Part shown: piece by piece, positions 8,413 through 17,741 of the stretch | Position numbering within the stretch: position 1 is the stretch's first letter | Layout of the letters: each line of letters begins with the position of its first letter | Assembly: GCA_910587295.1 (NCBI GenBank) | Contig: CAJULP010000009.1 | Span: forward strand, 1-64,000 | Direction: 5' to 3' | Source: an uncultured Lachnospiraceae bacterium | GTDB taxonomy: Bacteria > Bacillota > Clostridia > Lachnospirales > Lachnospiraceae | DNA length: 64,000 nucleotides | Program-made: the position numbers and the translations under genes | The notes under the pieces: generated by a model | Databases searched by the model: none | Seen by the model: only the letters and a program-made list of their open reading frames with translations | Told to the model about the DNA's origin: nothing

Positions 8413-9168
8413 CTACTGTCTAATCTGCTTCCCCCTCACTGCCGCCATCGCCTCGAACCTCTCCGAATCAATAAACTCCCTCACAAACTCTGTCTTCGGC
8501 TGCCTGCAGACTTCCTCCGGCGTACCCACCTGCTCGATCCGCCCCTGGTTCGTCACGATCACCGTGTCCGCCACTTCCACGGCTTCCTCCTGGTCATGGG
8601 TCACGAAGATACTGGTGACCTTCACCTGGCCGATCATCTCCTTCAGCCATGTGCGCAGCTCCCGGCGCACCTTGGCGTCAATTGCCGCAAAGGGCTCATC
8701 CAGCAAAAGAAGCTGGGGGTTAGGGGCAAGGGCCCTTGCAAACGCCACCCTCTGCTTCTGCCCGCCGGACAACTGATGCGGATAGCGCTTCCCCAGTTCT
8801 TCCATGGAGACCAGCTCCAAAAGCTCCTCCACCCGGCTTTTAATCTCTGCCTTGCTTTTTTTCTGCACTTCCAGTCCAAACGCAATATTATCCGCCACTG
8901 TCATATACCGGAACAGAGCGTAATTTTGAAACACAAATCCAATCCCCCGCTTGCTCCCCGGCACATCATTCACTCTCTTGCCGTCTATCAGGATATCCCC
9001 CGAATCCGGCTTGTCAAGCCCGGCAATCATCCGGAGTATGGTGGTCTTCCCGCTGCCGCTTGGACCTAAAAGGGCGGCAAGATGACCTTTTTCCACGCCG
9101 AAGCTTACATCCCTGGAAGCATGGAATCCGTCAAAAGTCTTATTGATCTGCTTCATTTCCACATACAT
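8413..9168 (-). CDS. cysA: Sulfate ABC transporter ATP-binding protein
   Basis: 251 residues. Walker A 'GPSGSGKTT', Q-loop, signature 'LSGGQKQRVAFARAL', Walker B 'LLLLDEPFAAID' and the switch His in 'FVTHDQEEAVEVAD' are all present. The C-terminal ~100-residue regulatory (TOBE) domain of enterobacterial CysA is missing, as in many Firmicutes. The substrate assignment comes from the operon: two CysT/CysW permeases, a sulfate-binding lipoprotein and PAPS-forming enzymes lie upstream on the same strand with gaps of 3-23 bases. A thiosulfate or molybdate importer is less likely given CysD/CysN next door. Confidence 0.88.
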   Translation of the reverse strand: MYVEMKQINKTFDGFHASRDVSFGVEKGHLAALLGPSGSGKTTILRMIAGLDKPDSGDILIDGKRVNDVPGSKRGIGFVFQNYALFRYMTVADNIAFGLEVQKKSKAEIKSRVEELLELVSMEELGKRYPHQLSGGQKQRVAFARALAPNPQLLLLDEPFAAIDAKVRRELRTWLKEMIGQVKVTSIFVTHDQEEAVEVADTVIVTNQGRIEQVGTPEEVCRQPKTEFVREFIDSERFEAMAAVRGKQIRQ

Positions 9169-9171
9169 AGC

Positions 9172-10065
9172 TTACCGTTCCTTCCCTTTTTGCTGAATCA
9201 GACTTCTTATGATCAGGATCACCACTGCCAATACCACCAAGATGGAAGATACCGCAAAAGCCGCCGTGGTGTTAAATTCATTATACAATATTTCCACATG
9301 CAGCGGCAACGTATTCGTCTTCCCCCGCAGATGTCCGGATATCACGGATACTGCCCCAAATTCCCCCATGGCTCTTGCCGAACATAAGACGATGCCATAA
9401 AGCAGCGCCCATTTGATATGGGGCAGTGTGATCCTGCGGAAGATCCGAAATCCTCCTGCCCCCATCAAAGCGGCAGCTTCCTCTTCATCTTTTCCCTGTG
9501 CGTTCATGACCGGAAACAATTCCCTGAACACAAAAGGGAAGGTAACAAATATCGTAGCCAGCACTACTCCCGGCACGGCAAACACGATCTTAATATCATG
9601 AGATTTTAGAAACTCTCCCATCCATCCCACATTTCCGAAAGTCAGGATAAATACCAGACCCGCAATAACCGGGGAAATAGAAAAGGGAATGTCGATCAGC
9701 GATGCCAGCACCTGGCGCCCCCTGAAATAATACTTGGAAAGAAGATAGGACGCAAAGATCCCAAATATGGTATTTACCGTTACCGCTGATATAGCCGCAA
9801 GCAAAGTAAGCTGTAAAGCTTTCACGGTATATTCATCCATAACCGCTTCCCGAAATACCATCCACCCATCCCGAAACGCATTGGAAATGACCACAGCCAG
9901 CGGCAATACCAGCATCACAAATAAAAACGCCGCGGAAATACCTATCAGCGCATATTTTACCCCCCTGCCCCCTTCTTCCTTATGAGGTGCGATCACTTTT
10001 TGCAGGGATTGGACCCCATCACCTATCACATCCTGTTCATAAGTTTTTTGCTTTTCCTTTTCCAT
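9172..10065 (-). CDS. cysW: Sulfate ABC transporter permease
   Basis: 297 residues with about six hydrophobic helices after a ~40-residue cytoplasmic N-terminus. The EAA-type loop is 'EEEAAALMGAGGFRIFRRITLP', which docks on the ATPase. 'ARAMGEFGAVSVISGHLRGKTNTLPL' is the characteristic CysW segment. It lies three bases upstream of cysA. The second membrane subunit of the sulfate importer. Confidence 0.9.
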   Translation of the reverse strand: MEKEKQKTYEQDVIGDGVQSLQKVIAPHKEEGGRGVKYALIGISAAFLFVMLVLPLAVVISNAFRDGWMVFREAVMDEYTVKALQLTLLAAISAVTVNTIFGIFASYLLSKYYFRGRQVLASLIDIPFSISPVIAGLVFILTFGNVGWMGEFLKSHDIKIVFAVPGVVLATIFVTFPFVFRELFPVMNAQGKDEEEAAALMGAGGFRIFRRITLPHIKWALLYGIVLCSARAMGEFGAVSVISGHLRGKTNTLPLHVEILYNEFNTTAAFAVSSILVVLAVVILIIRSLIQQKGKER

Positions 10066-10088
10066 AACAGCCTCCGTTTCTAAACCTG

Positions 10089-10940
10089 TCAGCCTTTACT
10101 AAACCTCTGCATATGGATCTGCACCGAATTGACCACCAGCATCAAAAGAAAGGAAACAAGAAGCAATACCAGGGCGATCGCTGTTGCGTCAGAATACTTG
10201 TACTGCTCCAGCTTCGCCATAATAAGCAGCGGTGCGATCTGTGTTTTGTAGGGAATATTTCCGGCAATAAACACAACGCTCCCGTACTCCCCGATCCCCC
10301 TTGCAAAAGCAAGACCGAAACCGGCAAGCAGGGCAGGAAATAATTCCGGCAGTACCACACGAAAGAAGGTATAAACCCTTCCTGCACCAAGCATCATAGC
10401 CGCTTCTTCATACTGCCGGTCCAGCTTTTGTAACACAGGCTGTATGGTCCTTACCACAAAAGGAATCCCCACAAACACCATGGCGATCACAATGCCAATG
10501 CGGGTATAGGCAATCTTGATCCCTATTCTGGCAAAAAGTGCGCCAATCCATCCTTTATCCGAATAAAGATAGGTAAGAGAAATCCCGGCTACCGCCGTAG
10601 GAAGCGCAAAAGGAAGTTCGATCAACCCATCCATCAATCTTTTACCGGGAAAATCATAACGCACCAGAACCCATGCAAGAATAGTGCCAAATATCCCGTT
10701 GACCAGCGCCGCCCAAAAAGCGCCGGAAAGGCTGACCACGTAACCGGAAACCACCTGACGGGAAGTAACCACACTTACGAACTCCTTAAAATCCAGCTTG
10801 CTGGCACTGATAAAAATAGATGCAAGGGGAATAAGCACTAATGTGCCAAGCATCGCAAGCGTCACTCCCATCGTAAGCCCGAATCCCGGGATTACTCTGA
10901 CTCCCCTCTTATTTTTTACTTTTACGATCTGCTGTTCCAT
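10089..10940 (-). CDS. cysT: Sulfate ABC transporter permease
   Basis: 283 residues, six predicted membrane helices, EAA loop 'YEEAAMMLGAGRVYTFFRVVLP'. 'ARGIGEYGSVVFIAGNIPYKTQIAPLLI' is the CysT (CysU) hallmark. It forms the membrane channel with CysW and lies between the binding-protein gene and cysW. Confidence 0.9.
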   Translation of the reverse strand: MEQQIVKVKNKRGVRVIPGFGLTMGVTLAMLGTLVLIPLASIFISASKLDFKEFVSVVTSRQVVSGYVVSLSGAFWAALVNGIFGTILAWVLVRYDFPGKRLMDGLIELPFALPTAVAGISLTYLYSDKGWIGALFARIGIKIAYTRIGIVIAMVFVGIPFVVRTIQPVLQKLDRQYEEAAMMLGAGRVYTFFRVVLPELFPALLAGFGLAFARGIGEYGSVVFIAGNIPYKTQIAPLLIMAKLEQYKYSDATAIALVLLLVSFLLMLVVNSVQIHMQRFSKG

Positions 10941-10960
10941 AGAAACCTGATCTTCCTTCC

Positions 10961-11989
10961 CTAATCAGCATAAATCTGGTCAAACACCGCACCGTCATCA
11001 AAAAATGTCTTGTACGCCTCTTTCCATCCGCCAAAATCATCTATCGTGACCAGGTTCATAGCAAGGTCAAACTGACCGGAAAACTCCTGTAAGATTTCTT
11101 CCCTGGAAGGCCTGTAATAATTTTGGCCTGCGAGCCTTTGCGCCTCGTCACTGTAAAGATATTCCAAATACGCTTTTGCCGCTTCCTCCGTTCCATGAGC
11201 TTTGGCATTGACATCTACCACCGCAACGGAAGGCTGAGCCAGAATACTGATGCTGGGTGTGATGATCTCGTACTGGTCCGGGTACTCTGCCATGGATAAA
11301 TATGCTTCATTTTCCCATGCAATCAGCACATCCCCCTGTCCGTTTTCCACAAAGGTATTGGTCGCCCCCCTTGCCCCGGAATCTAAGACAAGCACGTTCT
11401 GATAAAGCCTTTTCATAAAATCCTTACATGCGTTTTCATCACTTCCCCGTTCTTTCTGGTAAGCCCATGCCGCAAGAAAATTCCAGCAGGCCCCGCCGGA
11501 GGTCTTGGGATTTGGCGTGATCACCTCCACGCCTTCTTTTACCAGATCATCCCAATCCTGTATCTTTTTTTCATTTCCCTTCCGAACCAAAAAAACAATG
11601 GTGGAAGTATATGGCGAACTGTTTCCCTCATACTCATCTATCCACCCGGCATCAATAAGGCCTGCCTCTTCTATTGCCGTAACGTCATGAGCCAGAGCCA
11701 GTGTCACTACGTCCGCTTCATTTCCTTCGATCACGGAACGTGCCTGGGATCCCGACCCGCCATGGGACTGTGTTATGGTGATTTCCCCGCCGCCCTTTTC
11801 TTTCCAGTAGTTCTCAAACAACTCGTTATATTCCGCATAAAATTCCCGGGTAGGATCATAAGATACGTTTAAAAGTTCCAGCCGGCCCTCTGCCGAAGAA
11901 TCCTCCTGTTTCCCACAGCCTGAAACCATCCCCGAAACTGCCGCACACAATAATATCATGAAAAACGCTGTCAAATTAAATTTTCTCAT
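10961..11989 (-). CDS. sbp: Sulfate-binding lipoprotein
   Basis: 342 residues. A lipoprotein signal ends at 'VSGMVSGCGK', with the lipidated Cys near residue 25. The mature protein is a type II periplasmic-binding fold: 'LLNVSYDPTREFYAEYN', 'SHGGSGSQARSVIEG' (oxyanion-contacting Ser/Gly region) and 'NPKTSGGACWNFLAAWAY' match the Sbp/CysP family. It sits first in the transporter block, directly after cysNC. Confidence 0.9.
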   Translation of the reverse strand: MRKFNLTAFFMILLCAAVSGMVSGCGKQEDSSAEGRLELLNVSYDPTREFYAEYNELFENYWKEKGGGEITITQSHGGSGSQARSVIEGNEADVVTLALAHDVTAIEEAGLIDAGWIDEYEGNSSPYTSTIVFLVRKGNEKKIQDWDDLVKEGVEVITPNPKTSGGACWNFLAAWAYQKERGSDENACKDFMKRLYQNVLVLDSGARGATNTFVENGQGDVLIAWENEAYLSMAEYPDQYEIITPSISILAQPSVAVVDVNAKAHGTEEAAKAYLEYLYSDEAQRLAGQNYYRPSREEILQEFSGQFDLAMNLVTIDDFGGWKEAYKTFFDDGAVFDQIYAD

Positions 11990-11991
11990 TT

Positions 11992-13824
11992 TTATCCCTT
12001 TTCTATTTGTTCCAGAATCATAGAAACCGCTTCTTCCACGGATGTCTCCCTGGTATCAACAGCAAAGTCAGGCGTATCCGGAGCTTCATAGGGGCTTGTG
12101 ATCCCTGTAAAATTAGGGATTTCCCCTCTCCTTGCCTTCCGATACAGGCCCTTTACATCCCTTCTCTCGCACTCTTCAATGGGGGTGCTGACATAAACCT
12201 CAAAAAAGTCCTCCCCTATGATCTCCCTGGCGTTTTCCCGATCCTTCTTATAGGGGGAAATAAAAGCAGTCAGCACAATAAGCCCCGCATCATTCATAAG
12301 CTTGGCTACTTCCGCAATCCTCCTGATATTTTCCACCCTGTCCGCTTCCGTAAAACCAAGATTTTTGTTAAGCCCCATACGAACATTATCTCCGTCTAAA
12401 AGCATGGTGTGCCTCCCCATCGCCACCAGCCTTTTTTCCAGCTCATTGGCAAGGGTAGACTTCCCGGATCCGGACAGTCCTGTAAACCATACTGTTTTGG
12501 GCGTCTGTCCTTTCTGCTCCGAACGGATCTTTTTGGTGATATCCGTTTCCTGCCATACCAGGTTATTGGACCGGCGAAGCGTATGCATGACGGTTCCGCA
12601 TGCCGAAGTCATGTTAGTGACACGATTGATAAAGATAAAACTCCCTAAATCCTTATCCCTGTCAAACTGGTCGATGGCGCATTTTTCCGAAAGGATGACG
12701 TCACACACTGCCAGTTCATTTTTGTGGATCTTCTCTGCCGGAATCTGCTCCCCGCTGTTCACGTCGATCTTATATTTAATATCCATCACGGACGCAGGGA
12801 TCATTTTGGTTCCTAATTTCACCCAATAATTCCGCCCTGGCAGCAATGCTTCCTCATCCATCCAAAAAAGCTTCGCCGTGAACATGTTTGCCCCTTCCGC
12901 TTTCGTCGCCTTACAGATGACACACCCTCTTGAAATATCTATTTCCCTGTCTAACTGGATCGTCACCGGCTGTCCGGCCTGGGCTGACCCGGTATTTTGA
13001 TCCGCCACGTAAACCGCCGCCACATTTGCCTGTTCCCCGCTGGGTAAAACGGTGATCTCATCCCCCACGGAAATTTCCCCGGAATTTACCTGCCCCTGAA
13101 ACCCACGGAAATTATGGTTGGGCCTGCTGACCCGCTGGATTGCCATAACAAATTCTTCCGGCCTGGACAGATCAGATACTTCTATTTCTTCAAGGTATTC
13201 CAATAATGCCCCGCCGCGATACCATGGCATCCTCACTGGCGATGCGCCCATAGTGCGGGTAACGTTATCCCCCTCCGTGGCGGATACCGGTATGATCTTC
13301 ATACTGCCTATGTCAAATTCACTTACAAACCTTTTTACATCCCTGACTATCTTATCAAAAACACTTTTCTCATAGTGGACCAGATCCATCTTGTTCACGG
13401 CAAAAACAAAATGCCGGATTCCCATTAATGAGCAGATCCTGATATGCCGTCTGGTCTGGACCAGCATCCCCTGTGTGGCATCGATCAAGATCACTGCGGC
13501 ATCCGCAAAAGAAGCGCCTACCGCCATATTGCGCGTATATTCCTCATGCCCGGGGGTATCCGCAACGATAAAGCTTCTTTTTTCCGTCGTAAAATACCGG
13601 TACGCCACGTCTATGGTGATCCCCTGCTCCCTCTCCGCCATCAGACCGTCCAGTAAAAGGGAGTAATCTATTTTTCCTTCACGGCTTCCTATCCTGCTGT
13701 CCAGCTCCAATGCCTTTTCCTGATCCGCAAAGATTAGTTTTGCGTCATACAGCATATGCCCGATCAAAGTAGACTTTCCATCATCCACACTGCCGCAGGT
13801 TATAAATTTCAACAAACTTTTCAT
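11992..13824 (-). CDS. cysNC: Sulfate adenylyltransferase GTPase subunit fused to APS kinase
   Basis: 610 residues. Residues 1-420 are the CysN GTPase: P-loop 'CGSVDDGKST', 'DTPGHEEYTRNM' (G3) and 'NKMD' (G4), with EF-Tu-like beta barrels. From about residue 440 a complete CysC domain follows ('GLSGSGKSTLANEL', 'LLDGDNVRMGLNKNLGF'). With CysD it makes APS from ATP and sulfate, then phosphorylates it to PAPS. The start codon directly follows the cysD stop. With this CysC domain present, the separate CysC-like gene at 3084-3593 is not needed for PAPS synthesis. Confidence 0.93.
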   Translation of the reverse strand: MKSLLKFITCGSVDDGKSTLIGHMLYDAKLIFADQEKALELDSRIGSREGKIDYSLLLDGLMAEREQGITIDVAYRYFTTEKRSFIVADTPGHEEYTRNMAVGASFADAAVILIDATQGMLVQTRRHIRICSLMGIRHFVFAVNKMDLVHYEKSVFDKIVRDVKRFVSEFDIGSMKIIPVSATEGDNVTRTMGASPVRMPWYRGGALLEYLEEIEVSDLSRPEEFVMAIQRVSRPNHNFRGFQGQVNSGEISVGDEITVLPSGEQANVAAVYVADQNTGSAQAGQPVTIQLDREIDISRGCVICKATKAEGANMFTAKLFWMDEEALLPGRNYWVKLGTKMIPASVMDIKYKIDVNSGEQIPAEKIHKNELAVCDVILSEKCAIDQFDRDKDLGSFIFINRVTNMTSACGTVMHTLRRSNNLVWQETDITKKIRSEQKGQTPKTVWFTGLSGSGKSTLANELEKRLVAMGRHTMLLDGDNVRMGLNKNLGFTEADRVENIRRIAEVAKLMNDAGLIVLTAFISPYKKDRENAREIIGEDFFEVYVSTPIEECERRDVKGLYRKARRGEIPNFTGITSPYEAPDTPDFAVDTRETSVEEAVSMILEQIEKG

Positions 13825-14724
13825 TTAGAAATATCCCTCCCGTTTCCGTCTCTCCATGCTTCCTGCCGCCTCATGGTCGATGACCCTGCTGGTCCTTTCC
13901 GAGGTGATCGCCTGCAAAGTCTCTTCAATGATCGCATCCAGGGTATCTGCTTCGGATTCCGCACCGCCTGTTAAGGGATAACATCCCAAAGTCCGGAAAC
14001 GCACCTTTTTCTTTTCCACTTTTTCGCCCGGTTTTAATTTCATCCTGTCATCATCTACCATGATGATGTTCCCATCCCGGTACACCACCGGTCTTTCCTT
14101 CGCAAAATATAACGGCACGATCTCTATCTTTTCCTGCCTGATATACTGCCAGATATCCTTTTCCGTCCAATTAGATAGCGGGAACACCCGGATGGATTCC
14201 CCTTTGTTGATCTTTGTATTATACAGCTTCCACATCTCCGGCCTTTGGTTTTTTGGATCCCATGCATGCTGGGCATTTCGGAAAGAAAATATCCTTTCTT
14301 TTGCGCGGGATTTTTCTTCATCACGCCGCCCGCCGCCAAAAGCCGCCGTAAACCCATACAGATCCAAAGCCTGCTTTAACGCCTGAGTCTTCATGATATC
14401 CGTATATGCCGCCCCATGGTCAAAAGGATTGATCCCCTGCCTGACGCCTTCCTCATTGGTATATACCAGCATTTCTATCCCAAGCCTTTTTGCCGTCTCA
14501 TCCCGGAACGTGATCATTTCTTTAAATTTCCATGTAGTATCAATATGCATAAAGGGGAAAGGCGGTTTTTCCGGGTAAAAAGCCTTCAATGCCAAATGCA
14601 GCATCACGGAACTGTCTTTTCCGATGGAATACAGCATCACTGGCTTTTCACATTCCGCCGCAACCTCCCTCATGATATAGATTGCTTCCGCTTCCAATTG
14701 TTCTAAATGTGTTAATTCCCGCAT
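13825..14724 (-). CDS. cysD: Sulfate adenylyltransferase catalytic subunit
   Basis: 299 residues from the chosen start. Adenylating PP-loop 'LYSIGKDSSVMLHLA'; also 'GGRRDEEKSRAKERIFSFR' and 'FPLSNWTEKDIWQYI', typical of CysD. A longer frame begins with GTG at 14766, but the ATG at 14724 has a GAGGA ribosome-binding site and gives the usual CysD N-terminus ('MRELTHLEQLEAEAI'). It works with CysNC to form APS. Confidence 0.92.
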   Translation of the reverse strand: MRELTHLEQLEAEAIYIMREVAAECEKPVMLYSIGKDSSVMLHLALKAFYPEKPPFPFMHIDTTWKFKEMITFRDETAKRLGIEMLVYTNEEGVRQGINPFDHGAAYTDIMKTQALKQALDLYGFTAAFGGGRRDEEKSRAKERIFSFRNAQHAWDPKNQRPEMWKLYNTKINKGESIRVFPLSNWTEKDIWQYIRQEKIEIVPLYFAKERPVVYRDGNIIMVDDDRMKLKPGEKVEKKKVRFRTLGCYPLTGGAESEADTLDAIIEETLQAITSERTSRVIDHEAAGSMERRKREGYF

Positions 14725-14769
14725 ATTTTCCTCACTTTTCCATAACTTTATTGCATCTTCCGCCACAGG

Positions 14770-15546
14770 TTACCAGCCCATCTTATTTTCCGGGCAATTG
14801 ATGATATAAAACCCTTTCCTGTTCACGCAGTCTTCACGGTTGTAACTCATATCCGCATCATCCATCTGCCTGAATATTGCCCCCGCTTCTTCCGCAATGC
14901 ACTGCATCGCCGCAGTATCCCACTCCATGGTAGGGTTAAATCGATAATAAATCTCCGCATCCCCTTTTGCCACCATGCATCCCTTAAGAGAACTCCCGAC
15001 CTTCACATGGTTCACAAGGTTGTTTTTCTCTATCAAGCGATCCATCTCAGCACAGCCATGGGAATTACTCATCACGACGCGGATATCCTTTTTCCTGTCA
15101 GAGACATGGATCTGCTTTGTCTCACCATTTACTGTTAAAAATGCGCCGCTTTTTTCCGAAGCCCAATATAGTTCCCCTGCCACCGGAACGTAAATCACTC
15201 CCATGACCGGCTTTCCTTTATAGGCTAAGGCAATATTGACCGTGAACTGTCCGTTTCTTTTTAAAAATTCTTTGGTTCCGTCTAACGGATCCACCACGAA
15301 ACAATAGTCATTCCGCAGCCTTTCACCGCTGTCCTTTCCTTCTTCGGATAAGATTGCATACTCAGGAAATTCTTTCGACAATCTGTCCACTATAATCTGA
15401 TTTGCCCTCCTGTCCGCTTCCGTAAGCGGCGACCGGTCATCTTTATATTCTACATGAACATTCTCTGAGTGATACACTTCCATGATCGCCTTTCCGGCTT
15501 CCATTGCTGCTTCTTTTGAGACTATGAGTTCTCTTTCCCAATTCAT
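14770..15546 (-). CDS. cysQ: 3'(2'),5'-bisphosphate nucleotidase
   Basis: 258 residues from the ATG at 15546, which has GGAGG upstream. A GTG-initiated extension to 15606 would be encoded by the leader hairpin itself and is rejected. Metal-binding motifs of the inositol-monophosphatase fold are present: 'EEGK', 'DPLDGTKEFLKRNGQF' and 'WDTAAMQCIAEEAGA'. It hydrolyses PAP, the by-product of sulfotransferase reactions, to AMP. It is first in the cys operon, ahead of cysD, and follows a sigma-28 type promoter. Its presence in an operon without a PAPS reductase supports sulfation as the purpose. Confidence 0.9.
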   Translation of the reverse strand: MNWERELIVSKEAAMEAGKAIMEVYHSENVHVEYKDDRSPLTEADRRANQIIVDRLSKEFPEYAILSEEGKDSGERLRNDYCFVVDPLDGTKEFLKRNGQFTVNIALAYKGKPVMGVIYVPVAGELYWASEKSGAFLTVNGETKQIHVSDRKKDIRVVMSNSHGCAEMDRLIEKNNLVNHVKVGSSLKGCMVAKGDAEIYYRFNPTMEWDTAAMQCIAEEAGAIFRQMDDADMSYNREDCVNRKGFYIINCPENKMGW

Positions 15547-15588
15547 ACCGGCCTGCCTCCGAATATCATTTTTTAATATTATTGTTGC

Positions 15589-15623
15589 AAAAAAGCCTGC
15601 CGCCACATACCATGCAACAGCAG
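15589..15623 (-). terminator. Hairpin plus U6 upstream of cysQ (candidate attenuator)
   Basis: On the minus strand CTGCTGTTGCA / TGTGGCGGCAG pairs with several G-U pairs around a five-base loop, then GC and TTTTTT. It lies after the promoter and 43 bases before the cysQ start, as in the copy at 8263-8296. Confidence 0.6.
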
Positions 15624-15633
15624 ACCGTACCCT

Positions 15634-15717
15634 ACCTTATTTCTGCATCCATGCAACTTTTCTTCATTCCTCCTGAATTACTCCTTTAAATTATCGGCAA
15701 GAATACTTTAATCTTTA
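15634..15717 (-). repeat. Conserved leader, copy 2 of 2
   Basis: Closely similar to 8307-8390, including the promoter, AGGAGG and a shared short frame starting LHGCRNK. The hairpin sequences that follow differ between the copies in bases but keep their pairing. Confidence 0.65.
15691..15717 (-). promoter_or_regulatory. Sigma-28 (flagellar) type promoter for the cys operon
   Basis: Minus strand TAAA, exactly 15 bases, then GCCGATAA: a perfect match to the SigD/FliA consensus. It lies about 145 bases upstream of cysQ. Confidence 0.85.
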
Positions 15718-15776
15718 GATGTTAGTATCTTTCCTTTGATCAAAACTTCTTTCAAACTACCGCCTCCACGATAGTT

Positions 15777-16746
15777 TTATCCCCAAATGTTATCACTAAA
15801 CAAATTCATCAGGAACATTTCAAAAATGCGGTTTGCGACCGCTACATATCCATTTTCCTCTTTCAAAAAACAAAACATAAGCCCCAAATTAATGGATTTT
15901 TCAGTTGGAATAAAAGGAATCCTTTTTCCCTGATATACGGCTTCCTCTATCATTTTCCGCATATCTTTATACGTATCCAACTGCTTAGCCATGCTGCCAA
16001 ACAGCGGTATATTCATCTTTAAAAGAATGTTTACCGCTTCTGTCTCCATTCCGGCATGGTGATCCGTCTCATACTCCTTCAGCATGACCTCGATCTGTCC
16101 TGCCGAAAAACTCATATCCACATCAAAGTCTGCCGCAATATTCCATGGACTATTGTACTGATGCTCTTCGTCAGGTCTTAACTTTAGTTTTAGGTTCTTG
16201 ATATCATACACTCCCGCAAGAATCACGGAACGAAACGTAGGTTGGTTTTCCCTGTCCAAGTAATATCCTCTAAGCTGCGCAAGGAAATCAATAAAAACCT
16301 GGTTATTTGACGCACTGTCAACCTCATCAACCATCAGCACGATTGGTTTTTTTGAGGTTTCACATATCCTGCTCAGGCCCTCAAACATCATATCTACAGA
16401 GAGATCTTCATCCGTCTTCAAAGAAACAAACTCCTGTAACGCATCAGCATCCAACTCCTTTGACAGTTCTTTTTTTCTGGAAAAGTAATTCGCTGCCTGC
16501 CCAATAAATTTACAAGCTTGCCGTACTCATCATCTGGAAATCCATTGCAATGACTACATAATCCTTTTTCAGGTACTCAGCCAAAGCCTTAAGCGTAGTC
16601 GTCTTTCCATACTGTCTCCCTCTATTAATGATGAAATATTTCCCCTGGTCTACATACAGCCGTTTGATTTTATCAAGCCTGTCATCAAGACATACCATAT
16701 AATGGACATCCGGCCGGCATACACCTTCCGTATTAAAATACCGCAT
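15777..16746 (-). pseudogene. Frameshifted and truncated AAA-type ATPase
   Basis: Two abutting frames of one protein. The first (16510-16746, start 'MRYFNTEGVCRPDVHYM', RBS GAGGAGG) holds Walker A 'NRGRQYGKTTTL' and stops after 'MMSTASL'. The second frame continues it as 'KFIGQAANYFSRKKELSK' without a start codon. One extra base in 'GCTTGTAAATTT' near 16508 explains the break. The second part has Walker B 'PIVLMVDEVDSAS' and ends at 'FLMNLFSDNIWG'. Related ATPases run on for ~150 residues into a PD-(D/E)xK nuclease-like domain, which is absent here. It is therefore probably non-functional. Confidence 0.8.
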
Positions 16747-16819
16747 AACTTCCTCCTCAAACTTTTCCGGACGAACCGGTCAACACCTTTTTCCCGCAAA
16801 AAGCAAACCCGTACTTCCT
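16741..16819. repeat. 79-bp direct repeat, copy A
   Basis: Matches 17742-17820 with about three mismatches. It carries a relic of the 3' end of the downstream AAA ATPase gene plus the ribosome-binding site of the frameshifted ATPase. The two copies bracket the KilA-N gene, with a 1001-base offset. Confidence 0.85.
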
Positions 16820-16846
16820 CACTCTCTTATTGCACAATCACATATT

Positions 16847-17707
16847 TCATTTTTTAGAATTATAATTTTCTGCTAATTGGGGAAGATTACTCAAGCTTAC
16901 CGCTTCCAACGTCTGCAACTGCTGTACCGCCAACTGTCGAAGTAATTCCATTCTCTCTTTTTGTTTCTTTCCCTGATTGATCAGAACTGCATTATAACTT
17001 TCCAAATTCGCAAGAACTAATAATTGATTCAGTGTTGCCACATCCCGCATATTTCCTTTCTCAGTTGGATTCTCATCTTTCCATTGCTTTGCCGTTTTTC
17101 CAAACAACACCACATTCAGCATATCTGCTTCATTGGCGTATGTATAAGCAATCTGTGCAGGAGTTAATTCTGGCGGAATCAAATTGTCCTTGATGGCATC
17201 CGTATGTATCCTGTAATTTAACTTAGAAATTTCCCTGTTCAAATTCCAGTTCAAAGATAATCGACTGTTCTCATCTGCCTTCAATCTCCTGTAATCCTTC
17301 ATAATATATAACTGAAATTCTGGAGAAATCCAAGTTGCAAAGGACATCGCAATATCACTATGAGCATATGTTCCTCCATATCGTCCTGCTTTTGAAACAA
17401 TACCAATGGCATTCATCTGTGTGATCCACTTTGTTGGTGTCATAACAAAACGATTTAGCCCCGCCTCATTTTTAACCGCCTCGAATTGCACACGGTTAAA
17501 ATCCGGATTATGCAATTCTTCCCAAACACCTAAAAATTCTATTGTGTTACGATTGCGCATCCAGTTTTGAATCACAAATCTTGGGTCATCTTCATTTCGA
17601 TACTTTGCAATATCTGTTAATGAAATAAACTCATTTTCAAAATTTGTTGTATAGATGCCAATATCAATGCCTTTAGCATGAATAGTCTCTTTCACAATTT
17701 TAGACAT
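16847..17707 (-). CDS. KilA-N domain protein
   Basis: 286 residues. The N-terminal ~110 residues match the KilA-N DNA-binding domain of phage and large-virus proteins: 'FISLTDIAKYRNEDDPRFVIQNWMRN', then 'TKWITQMNAIGIVSKAGRYGGTYAHSDIAMSFATWISPEFQLYI'. A helical C-terminal half rich in Gln and Leu follows, perhaps for oligomerisation. No phage structural or integrase genes are nearby. It lies between direct repeats and appears inserted between two AAA ATPase genes. The role is unknown; such solitary genes are often phage-derived or defence-linked. Confidence 0.8.
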   Translation of the reverse strand: MSKIVKETIHAKGIDIGIYTTNFENEFISLTDIAKYRNEDDPRFVIQNWMRNRNTIEFLGVWEELHNPDFNRVQFEAVKNEAGLNRFVMTPTKWITQMNAIGIVSKAGRYGGTYAHSDIAMSFATWISPEFQLYIMKDYRRLKADENSRLSLNWNLNREISKLNYRIHTDAIKDNLIPPELTPAQIAYTYANEADMLNVVLFGKTAKQWKDENPTEKGNMRDVATLNQLLVLANLESYNAVLINQGKKQKERMELLRQLAVQQLQTLEAVSLSNLPQLAENYNSKK

Positions 17708-17741
17708 AGCCGTTCTCCTATAATCACATCATAAGTTCATT

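Noticed and set aside
15547..15606. N-terminal extension of CysQ from a GTG at 15606
   Set aside because: The extension is encoded by the leader hairpin and U-tract; ATG 15546 has a good ribosome-binding site and gives the normal N-terminus.
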